50,185 bases of DNA from Alphaproteobacteria bacterium (GCA_021325315.1 JAJPHK010000113.1:1-50185); one strand, 5' to 3'; shown: positions 36,573 to 45,419, numbered from the stretch's first letter. Notes: generated by a model from the letters alone, not told the origin. Made by a program: numbers and translations.

Positions 36573-37862
36573 ATGCCGAATGTCGTGGTCGTCGGCGCCC
36601 AGTGGGGCGATGAGGGAAAAGGCAAGATCGTTGACTGGCTGAGCGAGCAGGCGGACGTCGTGGTCCGCTTCCAGGGCGGCCATAATGCGGGGCATACTCT
36701 CGTCATCAACGGCAAGACCTACAAGCTGTCGCTGCTTCCCTCCGGCATCGTCCGGCCGGGAAAACTCTCGGTGATCGGAAACGGCGTCGTGCTCGATCCG
36801 CATGCGCTGGTCGCCGAGATCGAGAAGATCGCGGCGCAAGGCGTTACGGTCACACGGGACAATCTCAGGATCGCCGACAACTGCTCGCTCATTCTTTCGG
36901 TCCATCGTGAGCTCGATGTCGCGCGCGAGAGCGTCGCGGGCTTGAAGATCGGCACTACCGGCCGCGGCATCGGGCCGGCTTATGAAGACAAAGTGGGCCG
37001 CCGGGCGATCCGCCTGATGGACCTCGCCGAGGACGGCGCGCTCGACGACAAGATCGTGCGGCTCTTGGCGCATCACAACGCACTTCGCCGCGGACTCGGG
37101 CTCGCCGAGGTTCCGGCTGAAACCATCCGGAAGGAACTCTCCGAGGTCGCGCCGAAGGTTCTACCCTTCATGGATCGCGTGTGGGCGCTCCTTGATCGCT
37201 GCCGCCGCGACGATCACCGTATTCTGTTCGAAGGCGCGCAAGGCATCATGCTCGACGTGGACCACGGCACCTATCCCTTTGTCACCTCGTCGAACACCGT
37301 CGCCGCGAATGCCGCGACCGGAAGCGGCAGCGGACCGCGTGCGATCAATTACGTGCTCGGCATCACCAAGGCTTACACGACGCGGGTGGGCGAGGGACCG
37401 TTTCCCACCGAGCTCAAGGATGAAACCGGAAAATTGCTGGGCGAGCGCGGCAAGGAATTCGGCGTCGTCACCGGGCGCCCGCGCCGCTGCGGCTGGTTTG
37501 ACGCTGCGCTCGTGCGGCAAACCGTCCTTACGTCGGGAATCGACGGAATCGCGTTCACCAAACTCGACGTGCTGGACGGCCTCGATCCGCTCAAGGTTTG
37601 CGTGGGCTACCGGCTCGACGGAAAAGAAATCGATCATATTCCAGCGAGTCAGGGAGCGCAGGCGAGGCTTGTGCCGGTTTACGAAGAAATCGAAGGCTGG
37701 AAAGAATCGACGCAAGGCGCGCGAAGCTGGGCGGATTTGCCCGCGGCCGCGATCAAGTATGTGCGCCGCGTTGAGGAATTGATTGGCTGCCCAGTCGCGC
37801 TACTATCCACCAGTCCGGAGCGGGATGACACAATTCTTGTCCACAATCCGTTCCAGACATAG
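36573..37862 (+). CDS. purA: Adenylosuccinate synthetase
   Basis: 429 residues. GTP-binding and catalytic motif [19 protein letters not shown] with Asp13, His41 in [50 protein letters not shown] and the C-terminal [14 protein letters not shown] are all present. It joins IMP and aspartate using GTP, the first committed step to AMP. GGAGAGG lies eight bases before the ATG. The terminator-like hairpin upstream raises the possibility of attenuation. Confidence 0.98.
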   Translation: MPNVVVVGAQWGDEGKGKIVDWLSEQADVVVRFQGGHNAGHTLVINGKTYKLSLLPSGIVRPGKLSVIGNGVVLDPHALVAEIEKIAAQGVTVTRDNLRIADNCSLILSVHRELDVARESVAGLKIGTTGRGIGPAYEDKVGRRAIRLMDLAEDGALDDKIVRLLAHHNALRRGLGLAEVPAETIRKELSEVAPKVLPFMDRVWALLDRCRRDDHRILFEGAQGIMLDVDHGTYPFVTSSNTVAANAATGSGSGPRAINYVLGITKAYTTRVGEGPFPTELKDETGKLLGERGKEFGVVTGRPRRCGWFDAALVRQTVLTSGIDGIAFTKLDVLDGLDPLKVCVGYRLDGKEIDHIPASQGAQARLVPVYEEIEGWKESTQGARSWADLPAAAIKYVRRVEELIGCPVALLSTSPERDDTILVHNPFQT

Positions 37863-37889
37863 CGTTCGGAAGGCCGGGTAACTGTACCG

Positions 37890-39548
37890 ATGACCGATTA
37901 TCAGCCCCTTTTGGCGCGCGCGCTTAAGGGTCTCGACCGCAATACCAGCGAGGCACGGCGGGCTGTTTACGATCGCGCGCGGCAGGCGCTCCTGAATCAG
38001 CTTCGAAGCGCCACGCCGCCGATGGCGGACGCGGATATCACGCGCGAGCGGCTCGCGCTCGAGGACGCGATCCGGAAAACCGAAACGGAAGCCGTTCTTG
38101 CCGAACCGCATACGGTGCGGCCGCCGTCGGCGGCGCGCATGCCGGGCGCACCGCGAGCACCTGTTTCTTCTCCAGTGTCCCCGGCCGCCCGGCCGTCCGC
38201 TTCTTCGCCGCGTATTCCGCTCGGGAACAATGCACAGCCGCGCATACCCACGCCTCCGCCGTACGCCCCGCAACCGCCGAAAGCGGCACCGCCGCCGCCA
38301 TCCGAGTCTCGCGCGCATGCGCTCGAAGCGGACGAGGAAAAAGCCGCATCGGAGCCCGGCGATACTCCTGCGCCAGATACGCTAAGCGCTTCCGTGCCAA
38401 GCACTCCTCCGCCGGCCGCATCTGCGCCGCGCGCGCCGTTGCCTTCATCTCACCCGCTGCGCACACGCGCCACGATGCCCGGAAACGGTCCTCGGTCTCC
38501 CCGGGAACCGCATCCGGAAAATGTACCCGAGTCGCGGCCGGCTGGATTGCCGTCGCCGGAACAACTCGAAGAATTGAAGGCCGATCTCGCATCTTCGCCG
38601 TCGCCGCTCTCGCCGCCCGCGCGGCGTTTCGAGCGGCCGCGCCGTGCAGGCTACGGCGAAAGGGCGGGAGATTTCCCGCAGGCGCCACCGCCACCTCCGC
38701 CCCCGGGTATGAGGCCGCGTCCGCGTCCACCGGGTCCGGGGCGAGGCGCGCCGGCAGCCAAGGTGAAACCGCCGAAAAGCAATCTCTGGAAATTTATTCT
38801 CGCGGGTGTCGCGGTGCTCCTGATCGTGGCGGCGGGCGTGTTTGCCTTCACCCTGCGCGGGCGCTCGCCGGGTTCGAATACGGCGCAGGCTCCGGCTTCC
38901 GATTCCGATGCGGGGAAGACTTCCGAGCGCATCACGCAAAGCCAGGACGGCGGCCGGACGAGCACGCCTTCGAACCTCGATCCGGCGGTGGCGCAGCGCG
39001 CCGTTCTTTATGAGGAAAATCCCGGCGGCGGACAGCAATTCCAGAATTTCGTCGGCACTGCGGTGTGGAAGACCGAAGCCGTGAACGCGCCGGGCCGCGC
39101 GCCCGATCTCGGCTTGCGGATCGAATCCGAAATTCCGGAGCGCAAGATCAACGTTACGCTGAAAATGCGCCGGAACACCGATCCGTCCTTCCCGGCGAGC
39201 CACACGATCGAGGTGATTTTCGACGTGCCGCCGGGCGACGCCTTCGGCGGCGTCGCCGACATGCGCGGCATCCGCGCGAAGGGCGGCGAGACCGCGCAAG
39301 GCACGCCGCTCGCGGCGGAAGTGCAGAAAGTGAAAGAGGGTTACTTCCTGCTCGCGCTCCCCAAGATGCAGGAAGACGCCAACCTCTCGATGCTGCGCGA
39401 TCGCGACTGGCTCGATATTCCTTTCGTTTACGCGAACGGCCGCCGCGCCGTGCTCACCTTCCAGAAGGGAACGCCGGGCGAGCGAGCGCTCCGCGAAGTC
39501 CTCAATTCATGGGGACAAGGACAGGGGCAGCAGACCGGAAGCCAGTAA
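37890..39548 (+). CDS. Proline-rich single-span membrane protein, unknown function
   Basis: 552 residues. The N-terminal 70 residues form a compact helical domain (YQPLLARALKGLDRNTSEARRAVYDRARQALLNQLR), followed by about 220 residues rich in Pro/Ala/Ser with charged patches, one membrane span near 301-323 (WKFILAGVAVLLIVAAGVFAF), and a C-terminal, probably periplasmic domain with beta character (RKINVTLKMRRNTDPSFPASHTIEVIFDV). Similar proteins next to purA and rpoH are, from memory, widespread hypotheticals in Bradyrhizobium relatives. No enzymatic motif is seen. It is 27 bases after purA and ends 10 bases from the convergent rpoH. Confidence 0.8.
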   Translation: MTDYQPLLARALKGLDRNTSEARRAVYDRARQALLNQLRSATPPMADADITRERLALEDAIRKTETEAVLAEPHTVRPPSAARMPGAPRAPVSSPVSPAARPSASSPRIPLGNNAQPRIPTPPPYAPQPPKAAPPPPSESRAHALEADEEKAASEPGDTPAPDTLSASVPSTPPPAASAPRAPLPSSHPLRTRATMPGNGPRSPREPHPENVPESRPAGLPSPEQLEELKADLASSPSPLSPPARRFERPRRAGYGERAGDFPQAPPPPPPPGMRPRPRPPGPGRGAPAAKVKPPKSNLWKFILAGVAVLLIVAAGVFAFTLRGRSPGSNTAQAPASDSDAGKTSERITQSQDGGRTSTPSNLDPAVAQRAVLYEENPGGGQQFQNFVGTAVWKTEAVNAPGRAPDLGLRIESEIPERKINVTLKMRRNTDPSFPASHTIEVIFDVPPGDAFGGVADMRGIRAKGGETAQGTPLAAEVQKVKEGYFLLALPKMQEDANLSMLRDRDWLDIPFVYANGRRAVLTFQKGTPGERALREVLNSWGQGQGQQTGSQ

Positions 39549-39558
39549 GCTTCGAGCG

Positions 39559-40461
39559 TTACCGGGCCGGCAGGGCCGCCGGGGTTTCCGCCGCTTTGAC
39601 GCGGCTCACGACGGCCTGCTGCACTTTCTCGAACGCGCGCACTTCGATCTGACGCACGCGCTCGCGCGACACGCCGAACTCTTCCGCGAGCTCTTCGAGC
39701 GTGACCGGGTTTTCCGACAGGCGGCGCGCCTCGAAGATGCGGCGTTCGCGGTCGTTCAGGACATCCAGCGCCTGACCGAGCGCGCGCTTGCGGTTCTCCA
39801 GTTCTTCAGTTTCCGCAAGCTGCGACTCCTGGTCGAGGTGCTCGTCCACGAGCCAGTCCTGCCATTCGCCGGATTCGTTCTCGCTGGCGCGAATCGGCGC
39901 GTTCAGCGACGCGTCGCCGCCGAGGCGGCGGTTCATGTCGATCACTTCCTTTTCGGTCACACCGAAGCGGTTCGCGATCGATTTCACCTGCTCGGGCCGG
40001 AGATCTCCTTCCTCGAGCGCGGAAATCTGGCTCTTCGCCTTCCTGAGGTTGAAGAACAGCCGCTTTTGCGCCGCCGTGGTGCCGAGCTTCACCAGCGACC
40101 AGGAGCGCAGGATGTACTCTTGAATCGAAGCGCGGATCCACCACATGGCATAGGTCGCGAGCCGGAAGCCTTTGTCGGGCTCGAAGCGCTTGACGGCCTG
40201 CATGAGGCCGACATTGCCTTCGGAGATGACCTCGCCGATCGGGAGGCCATAGCCGCGATAGCCCATGGCGATCTTCGCCACCAGGCGAAGATGCGAGGTG
40301 ATGAGCTTGTGCGCGGCGTCGGCATCGCCATGCTCGCGCCAGCGCTTGCCGAGCATGTACTCCTCCTGCGGTTCCAGCATGGGGAACTTGCGGATCTCGG
40401 CGAGGTAGTGGGAAAGGCCGCCTTCTGCGGAGAAGACGGGTAGTCTAGTCGTCTGGGCCAT
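39559..40461 (-). CDS. rpoH: RNA polymerase heat-shock sigma factor RpoH
   Basis: 300 residues. Region 1.2/2 GGLSHYLAEIRKFPMLEPQEEYMLGKRW and GLPIGEVISEGNVGLMQAVKRFEPDKGFRLATYAMWWIRASIQEYIL; the RpoH box TTAAQKRLFFNLRKAKSQI; region 4 with the helix-turn-helix TLEELAEEFGVSRERVRQIEVRAFEKVQ. It directs RNA polymerase to heat-shock promoters. Alphaproteobacteria often have several RpoH paralogues; this is the only one here. The leader contains a 9-bp hairpin, and GGAGGG precedes the ATG. Confidence 0.97.
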   Translation of the reverse strand: MAQTTRLPVFSAEGGLSHYLAEIRKFPMLEPQEEYMLGKRWREHGDADAAHKLITSHLRLVAKIAMGYRGYGLPIGEVISEGNVGLMQAVKRFEPDKGFRLATYAMWWIRASIQEYILRSWSLVKLGTTAAQKRLFFNLRKAKSQISALEEGDLRPEQVKSIANRFGVTEKEVIDMNRRLGGDASLNAPIRASENESGEWQDWLVDEHLDQESQLAETEELENRKRALGQALDVLNDRERRIFEARRLSENPVTLEELAEEFGVSRERVRQIEVRAFEKVQQAVVSRVKAAETPAALPAR

Positions 40462-40504
40462 TCAGCCCTCCATGTTCCGACCCCCAAAAGCGGCGGGTCT
40501 GATG

Positions 40505-40531
40505 TTGCGGCTGCTAACAAGCCAACCGCAA
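40505..40531 (-). promoter_or_regulatory. Hairpin in the rpoH leader
   Basis: On the minus strand TTGCGGTTG-GCTTGTTAG-CAGCCGCAA forms a 9-bp stem with one G-T pair, between a CATATATG stretch that could be a -10 region and the GGAGGG ribosome binding site. There is no U-tract. A role in temperature or stress control of translation is only a possibility. Confidence 0.4.
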
Positions 40532-40576
40532 CTCGTTCATATATGTTCCTTTTCAGGCGGCGCAATGGCCGAATGG

Positions 40577-41578
40577 TCACCCCTTTGTGAGCGCGCCGAT
40601 TAAATTCGCCAATGTTTTCGGGGGGTTACTTTCGAAGCGCAGTCCCTTTCCGCTCGCCGGGTGCATGAATCCGAGCAGGTATGCATGCAGCGCCTGCCGC
40701 CCAAGGACTTTGAGCGCTTCCCGGGCGGCGGGCGAAAGGCGGCTCGCGCGGGACTGGAAGCCTTTACCGTAGGTTTCATCGCCCAGCAGCGGGTGGCCAA
40801 TCTTGGCGAGATGCACTCGGATCTGGTGCGTGCGGCCGGTCTCCAGCTCGCATTCGAGAAGGGAAGCGACCGGCTTGCCATCCTTGCCCTTGAAGATTTT
40901 CCGCACCTTGTAATGGGTGACCGCCCGGCGGCCGCCCGTGCGCACGCTCATTTTTACGCGCGAGCGCGGATCGCGGCCGATCGGCTTGTCGATCGTGCCT
41001 TGCAGCGGCGAGGGGACGCCCCACACCAGCGCGAGATAACGGCGCTGCAAGCCGCCGGACTTTCCGTGGTCGGCGAACTGAGCGGCGAGCGAACGGTGGG
41101 CGCGGTCGTTCTTCGCGACGACGAGGAGCCCGCTTGTCTCCTTGTCGAGACGATGCACGATGCCGGGACGCTTTTCGCCGCCGATGCCGGAGAGGCTTTT
41201 CCCGCAGTGGGCGATCAGCGCGTTGACCAGCGTGCCGGCGGCGTTGCCCGGCGCGGGATGCACGACGAGGCCTGCGGGTTTGTCGATCACGATCACGTCC
41301 TTGTCTTCATGGATAACGTCGAGCGGAATTTTTTCGGCCTTTGGCCTCGCCGCACGCAGCGGCGGCACGCGTACTTCGACGCTTTCACCCGGTTTGACCC
41401 GGTATTCGGGGTCTTTTATCGTCCCGCCGCTTGTCGTGACTTCGCCCGCGAGAATGAGCGCCTTGAGCCGCGTGCGGCTCAACTGCGGAAGTTTCTGCGC
41501 GAGGAAACGATCGAGCCGGGCGCCCTTGTCGTCCGCGTCCGCCACCGCCGTTTCGATTTTCTCATTCGCTTTAGGCAT
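40577..41578 (-). CDS. rluD: RluD-type 23S rRNA pseudouridine synthase
   Basis: 333 residues. An N-terminal S4 RNA-binding domain (GARLDRFLAQKLPQLSRTRLKALILAGEV) is followed by the RluA-family catalytic domain with IVHRLDKETSGLLVVAKND, whose Asp is catalytic, and CELETGRTHQIRVHLAKIGHPLLGDETYG. Length and the S4 domain fit RluD, which makes pseudouridines in helix 69 of 23S rRNA; RluC cannot be fully excluded. It lies upstream of rpoH on the same strand with a 115-base gap. Confidence 0.93.
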   Translation of the reverse strand: MPKANEKIETAVADADDKGARLDRFLAQKLPQLSRTRLKALILAGEVTTSGGTIKDPEYRVKPGESVEVRVPPLRAARPKAEKIPLDVIHEDKDVIVIDKPAGLVVHPAPGNAAGTLVNALIAHCGKSLSGIGGEKRPGIVHRLDKETSGLLVVAKNDRAHRSLAAQFADHGKSGGLQRRYLALVWGVPSPLQGTIDKPIGRDPRSRVKMSVRTGGRRAVTHYKVRKIFKGKDGKPVASLLECELETGRTHQIRVHLAKIGHPLLGDETYGKGFQSRASRLSPAAREALKVLGRQALHAYLLGFMHPASGKGLRFESNPPKTLANLIGALTKG

Positions 41579-41589
41579 TCCATAGTCCG

Positions 41590-41925
41590 ATGAGCCGCAA
41601 GAAAGACGAAGAGCTCACCCCCGAACAGGCGCAACTCATCGCGCGGGTGAAGAGGCTGATGGCCCTGCCGCTCCTCATCATGGCCGCCGGCTTTCTTACC
41701 GTATTCGGCGTGATTGGGTACCGGCTTTATTTCAAGACACCGCAACGCGCGAGCCCGCCGATCGAGCGGGTGATGAATCTGCCGCGCGGAGCAAAGGTGA
41801 TTTCGGTCACGGTGAGCGACGGCAAGATCGCCGTGACGGTGGAGACCGGTGGCGTGACGGAAGTGCTGCTCTATGACCAGACAACCATGCAGCCGGCGGG
41901 GCGGTTTATTATCAAGACGCCGTAA
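41590..41925 (+). CDS. Small single-span membrane protein (DUF6476-like)
   Basis: 111 residues, divergent from rluD with an 11-base gap. A charged N-terminus (MSRKKDEELTPEQAQLIARVKRLM) precedes one hydrophobic span ALPLLIMAAGFLTVFGVIGYRLYF, then a small probably periplasmic beta-rich domain (NLPRGAKVISVTVSDGKIAVTVETGGVTEVLLYDQTT). The organisation resembles the uncharacterised DUF6476 proteins beside rluD in Rhizobiales (from memory). No catalytic residues are evident. Confidence 0.75.
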   Translation: MSRKKDEELTPEQAQLIARVKRLMALPLLIMAAGFLTVFGVIGYRLYFKTPQRASPPIERVMNLPRGAKVISVTVSDGKIAVTVETGGVTEVLLYDQTTMQPAGRFIIKTP

Positions 41926-41989
41926 CCCCACCCTTAATCCCTCCCCCGCAATTGCGGGGGAGGGAGGCGAGCGTAGCGAGCGGGTGGGG
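41926..41989. repeat. Intergenic palindromic repeat, single unit
   Basis: A perfect 28-base palindrome TCCCTCCCCCGCAATTGCGGGGGAGGGA (41938-41965, here described in halves TCCCTCCCCCGCAA and TTGCGGGGGAGGGA) is followed by GGCGAGCGTAGCGAGCGGG, and the outer ends CCCCACCC and GGGTGGGG also pair. It fills the gap between convergent genes and shares its GCGAGCGTAGCGAGC core with the element at 31533. It may act as a bidirectional terminator. Confidence 0.7.
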
Positions 41990-41991
41990 AA

Positions 41992-43194
41992 TTACTCCGC
42001 CGGCTGCACCGCGAGATCGCGCCCGCGCAGCGTCACCACGCTCAGCAGGAACGCGCCGATGGCACAGAGCGCCATGGTAACCACCATCGGCAGCGGCGTG
42101 CCGTTGAAGAAGTAGCCGACGATCGCGATCATCACGCCGCCCGTGACCATCTGCAGCGTGCCGCCGAGCGCCGACGCCATGCCGGCAATCGGCCCGTGGT
42201 CGTCGAGCGCAAGCACCATGACGGTGGGGATGACGACGCCCATCGACGCGAAGCCGAAGAACAGAAGCGCCATCAGCACCCAGAGCTTATCGGCGCCGGC
42301 GAGGGTGAGGCCGAGAAGGACGAGCAAGAACGCGGCATAGATCGTGACGGCGGCGAGCACCATGCGCGCCATGCCGTAACGCGCGCCAAGATGAGCGGCG
42401 AATTGCGAGGCGCCGATGAAGCCGATCGCGTTCATGGAGAAGGCGAAGCTGAACTCAGTCGGCGTCAGCCCGAAGTGCTCGATATAGATGAAGGACGAAC
42501 TCGCCAGAAACGTGAAGAAGCTCGCCATGCCGAGGCCGCCGATGAAGGTGAGGCCGAGAAAGCGCGCGTGGCACAGGAGCTGCCCGAAGCCGCCGAGCAC
42601 GTTTTTGACGCTGACCTTGATACGATCCTTTGGGAGATGCGTTTCGCGCAGAGAAAAGGCGGTGAGCAGGAAGCCGAGGATCGCGACAATGGTGACCGCC
42701 ACGAACACTGCGCGCCAGCCGAAGGGCACAATGAGTGCGCTCCCGGTGAGCGGCGCAAGAATCGGCGAGACGCTCAGAACCAGCATGCAAAGCGACATCA
42801 GGCGCGTCGCTTCGACGCCGGTGTGGAGGTCGCGGATGATCGCGCGCGGGATCACCATGACGGACGCAGCGCCCACGCCCTGCACGAAGCGGAAGAAGAT
42901 CAGCCATTCGATCGAAGGCGAAAGGCCGCAGCCGATCGAGCCGATGGTGAAGAGCGCAAGCCCGAAATAGAGCGGCGGCTTGCGGCCGACCATGTCGGAG
43001 ACAGGGCCATAAGCGATCTGGCAGACGCCGAAGGCGATGAAGAACGACATCAGCGTCGCCTGCGTCGCCGGGACGGAGGCGTTGAGATCCGAGGCGATCG
43101 TCGGCAGCGCCGGGAGATACATATCGATCGCGAACGGTCCGACAGCGCAGAGCAAGCCGAGGATGATCGCGTTCTTCGCGAAAGTGGAGAGCAT
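41992..43194 (-). CDS. Bcr/CflA family multidrug efflux MFS transporter
   Basis: 400 residues with twelve predicted spans. It shows the Bcr/CflA N-terminus GPFAIDMYLPALPTIASDL, motif A-like YGPVSDMVGRKPPLYFG, and motif C-like VLSVSPILAPLTGSALI characteristic of drug:proton antiporters. Such pumps export bicyclomycin, chloramphenicol, sulfonamides or peptides; the actual substrate is unknown. It is downstream of the SRPBCC gene on the same strand, across an 86-base gap with a GC-rich hairpin, and may be partly uncoupled from that operon. Confidence 0.92.
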   Translation of the reverse strand: MLSTFAKNAIILGLLCAVGPFAIDMYLPALPTIASDLNASVPATQATLMSFFIAFGVCQIAYGPVSDMVGRKPPLYFGLALFTIGSIGCGLSPSIEWLIFFRFVQGVGAASVMVIPRAIIRDLHTGVEATRLMSLCMLVLSVSPILAPLTGSALIVPFGWRAVFVAVTIVAILGFLLTAFSLRETHLPKDRIKVSVKNVLGGFGQLLCHARFLGLTFIGGLGMASFFTFLASSSFIYIEHFGLTPTEFSFAFSMNAIGFIGASQFAAHLGARYGMARMVLAAVTIYAAFLLVLLGLTLAGADKLWVLMALLFFGFASMGVVIPTVMVLALDDHGPIAGMASALGGTLQMVTGGVMIAIVGYFFNGTPLPMVVTMALCAIGAFLLSVVTLRGRDLAVQPAE

Positions 43195-43222
43195 GATAAT
43201 TCCGGTCTTTTGAAAGCGAGAG

Positions 43223-43244
43223 CGGCCGGATCGCTCCGGCCGCG
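43223..43244 (-). terminator. GC-rich hairpin between SRPBCC and MFS genes
   Basis: GCGGCCGG-ATCGCT-CCGGCCGC, an 8-bp stem, lies in the 86-base gap. Read on the minus strand it is followed by CTCTCGCTTTC, a poor U-tract. It may lower read-through into the efflux gene rather than end transcription fully. Confidence 0.35.
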
Positions 43245-43280
43245 GCTGGGGTTGTGCGCGGCGAAAGTGACGGCTCTATG

Positions 43281-43817
43281 TCACTCCGCTGCCTGGAGGT
43301 TTTTTTGCTCGGAGAGTTTTTTTAGGTCGGCGAGGCCTTGCTCAAATTGCTTGCCGACCATCTTCTCGCAATTAACGAAAACGCTCATCAATTTTCCGAG
43401 ATAAGGCTGCGGCCCACTCATCGTCCAGGTGACCTCGGTCGAATTCCCCTGCGGCACGAAGCCAAATTCGATCCGGTTGTCGCACCACATCGGTTTCGTC
43501 ATCTGCAGGCGCATCACGACTTTCGATGCCGGGCGGGAGTCCGTGATCGAGAGCGTGCCCGCGCAGCTTCCGTCAAAATCGACGCGAGCGCCGGTGCCGG
43601 AGGATGGATTGCCGACGCGGTTGTTCAGCTTCGGATCGCGCGCGAAGGGCGACCATTTCGGATGGTCGGCGAGATCGTTCACGAACGGAAAGATCCGCGA
43701 GGGCGGCGCGTCAATGCTCGCCGACCGGCTGATGCTGAACGTATTCGGCTTCATCGCGGCGTAAATCAGGATTGCAGCGACGATGGCGGCGACGATAAGG
43801 AGAATTGTCGTAATCAT
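43281..43817 (-). CDS. SRPBCC/polyketide-cyclase-like protein with N-terminal membrane anchor
   Basis: 178 residues. A single N-terminal hydrophobic segment (TTILLIVAAIVAAILIYAAM) is followed by a START-like fold: FSISRSASIDAPPSRIFPFVNDLADHPKWSPF, SGTGARVDFDGSCAGTLSI, and a C-terminal helix EKMVGKQFEQGLADLKKLSEQ. Proteins of this family bind hydrophobic ligands. Its start overlaps the preceding VOC gene's stop by four bases (ATGA), so they are co-translated. Ligand unknown. Confidence 0.87.
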   Translation of the reverse strand: MITTILLIVAAIVAAILIYAAMKPNTFSISRSASIDAPPSRIFPFVNDLADHPKWSPFARDPKLNNRVGNPSSGTGARVDFDGSCAGTLSITDSRPASKVVMRLQMTKPMWCDNRIEFGFVPQGNSTEVTWTMSGPQPYLGKLMSVFVNCEKMVGKQFEQGLADLKKLSEQKNLQAAE

Positions 43818-44218
43818 GGGCGTTCCTCGGTGATGATCATCCAGGGGATATCGAAGCGGTCGGTCAGCATGCCGAATTTTTTTGCGAAGAAGGTTTTATC
43901 GAGCTGCATGTCGACTTTGCCCCCTTCCGAGAACGCCTTGAAGATGCGCTCGGCGTCGGCAACGCTATCGACATGCAGCACGACGCGCATTCCTTGCGGC
44001 GCCTTGTAGCCGGGGGCATCGGAGCCGAGGATGAAGTGGTTTGGGCCGATCGGCAGATGCGCGTGCAGAACTTTATCGCCCCAGCCCGGCGGGTAATGTG
44101 CTTCCGCGGGCGAGCCCGCGACCTTCATTACTTCGGGTTTGGAGCCGATCGTCTTGCCGTAGAATTCAAAGGCCTCCTCGCAATTGCCGTTGAAAAAGAG
44201 ATAGGGACTGCTTTTCAT
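43814..44218 (-). CDS. PhnB-like VOC family protein
   Basis: 134 residues: SPYLFFNGNCEEAFEFYGKTIGSKP, then VLHAHLPIGPNHFILGSDAPG and ILDRFDIPW-like MLTDRFDIPWMIITEE, the standard single-module PhnB/glyoxalase-like pattern (beta-alpha-beta-beta-beta). Not the phosphonate operon PhnB in function as far as known. Ribosome site AAGGAGTAAGTA precedes the ATG. It follows the second VOC gene after a 22-base gap and overlaps the SRPBCC gene. Confidence 0.88.
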   Translation of the reverse strand: MKSSPYLFFNGNCEEAFEFYGKTIGSKPEVMKVAGSPAEAHYPPGWGDKVLHAHLPIGPNHFILGSDAPGYKAPQGMRVVLHVDSVADAERIFKAFSEGGKVDMQLDKTFFAKKFGMLTDRFDIPWMIITEERP

Positions 44219-44240
44219 TACTTACTCCTTGTACGTTGGT

Positions 44241-44714
44241 TCAGGCGGCTTCGTAGGCGCGCCGGAGCGCCGCGATGTCGAGCTTCTTCATCTTCATCAT
44301 CGCCTGCATGACGGCGGCGGCTTTTTTCGGATTCCTGTCTTTGTGCATTTCCATGAGGCCGTCCGGGACGATCTGCCAGGTCACGCCGAACTTGTCGGTG
44401 AGCCAGCCGCACGCCATGACCTCGCCGTCGGCGGTGAGCTTGTCCCAGTAGGCGTCGACTTCGGCCTGGTCCTCGCAGACGACGAACATCGAAGTCGCGG
44501 GCGTGAATTTGTAATTTGGACCGGCGTTCAGTGCGATGATTTCGTGGCCCTTGATCTCGAGTGTCAAGGCGAGCACCGCTCCCTTCGGGCCGGGCCCGGC
44601 ATCGCCGTAGTACATCGTGTCGATGATCCTCGCGTCCTTGAACACGGAGGCATAGAACTTCGTCGCTTCCTCAGCGTTGCCGTCGAACCACAGACATGTG
44701 CTGAATTTTTTCAC
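44241..44714 (-). CDS. PhnB/3-dmu-9-type VOC family protein
   Basis: 157 residues from GTG, with AAGGGAGTAAACG directly upstream. FSTCLWFDGNAEEATKFYASVFKDARI, ALTLEIKGHEIIALNAGPNYKFTPATSMFV and MACGWLTDKFGVTWQIVPDGL are the motifs of the PF06983 (3-demethylubiquinone-9 3-methyltransferase-like) branch of VOC proteins. The C-terminus adds a helical extension (AAAVMQAMMKMKKLDIAALRRAYEA) often seen in that branch. The enzymatic activity is unestablished. Confidence 0.89.
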   Translation of the reverse strand: MKKFSTCLWFDGNAEEATKFYASVFKDARIIDTMYYGDAGPGPKGAVLALTLEIKGHEIIALNAGPNYKFTPATSMFVVCEDQAEVDAYWDKLTADGEVMACGWLTDKFGVTWQIVPDGLMEMHKDRNPKKAAAVMQAMMKMKKLDIAALRRAYEAA

Positions 44715-44741
44715 CGTTTACTCCCTTCACTGTGTTTTTCT

Positions 44742-45386
44742 TCAGGCGGCTTCCTTGAAGTCACCGAGCTGCGCATCGAGCGCGCGCTTGAACGCGGGCC
44801 TCGCAGTGCAGCGTTCGATGTAAGCCGCGAGGCGCTTGTCGCTCGTGACGATGTCGGTGTGCCTGAGGAACCGAAGCGTCGTCGTCATCATCAGATCGCC
44901 TGCCGTGAAGCGGTCGCCGTCGAGATAGGGCTTGTCGCCAAGCGATTTGGAAAGCGCCGAAAGCCGCCGCTCGACGAACTGTACCGCGCCGGGCCGGCGC
45001 AACTTCGCCCATTCTTCGTTCGCATAAAAGACGTCGATCAAGACGACGTTCATAATGAAAGGTTCGATCGAGTTGAGCGCAGCAATCAGCCATTGCACGG
45101 CGCGCGCGCGGGCGGCCGGATCTTTCGGAAGAAGCGCTTCGCTGCGCTCGCCGATGTGGAGCACGATGGCGCCGGACTCGAAGAGCGTGAGATTGCCTTC
45201 TTGAAAGATCGGCACCTGCCCGAAGGGCTGCAATGCGCGATAGTCGTCCTTGTCCTGGTCGCCCTGCGTAATAAGGCGGGTGCGATAAGGCAAGCCTGCC
45301 TCTTCCAGCGCCCAGCGCACGCGCAAATCGCGGACAATCCCGCGGGCGAAATCGGGAACCCATTTGAAAGCGGAAATTGTGATCAT
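44742..45386 (-). CDS. Glutathione S-transferase family protein
   Basis: 214 residues. The N-terminal thioredoxin-like domain has VRWALEEAGLPYRTRLI, the cis-proline motif GQVPIFQEGNLTLFESGAIVLHI, and the C-terminal helical domain contains PYLDGDRFTAGDLMMTTTLRFL with the conserved N-capping box Asp. It probably conjugates or reduces electrophiles with glutathione. It lies 33 bases downstream of the DUF899 gene, with ribosome site AAAGGGAGTAGACG before the ATG. Confidence 0.92.
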   Translation of the reverse strand: MITISAFKWVPDFARGIVRDLRVRWALEEAGLPYRTRLITQGDQDKDDYRALQPFGQVPIFQEGNLTLFESGAIVLHIGERSEALLPKDPAARARAVQWLIAALNSIEPFIMNVVLIDVFYANEEWAKLRRPGAVQFVERRLSALSKSLGDKPYLDGDRFTAGDLMMTTTLRFLRHTDIVTSDKRLAAYIERCTARPAFKRALDAQLGDFKEAA

Positions 45387-45419
45387 GTCGTCTACTCCCT
45401 TTACGATTCTACAGTTGGT

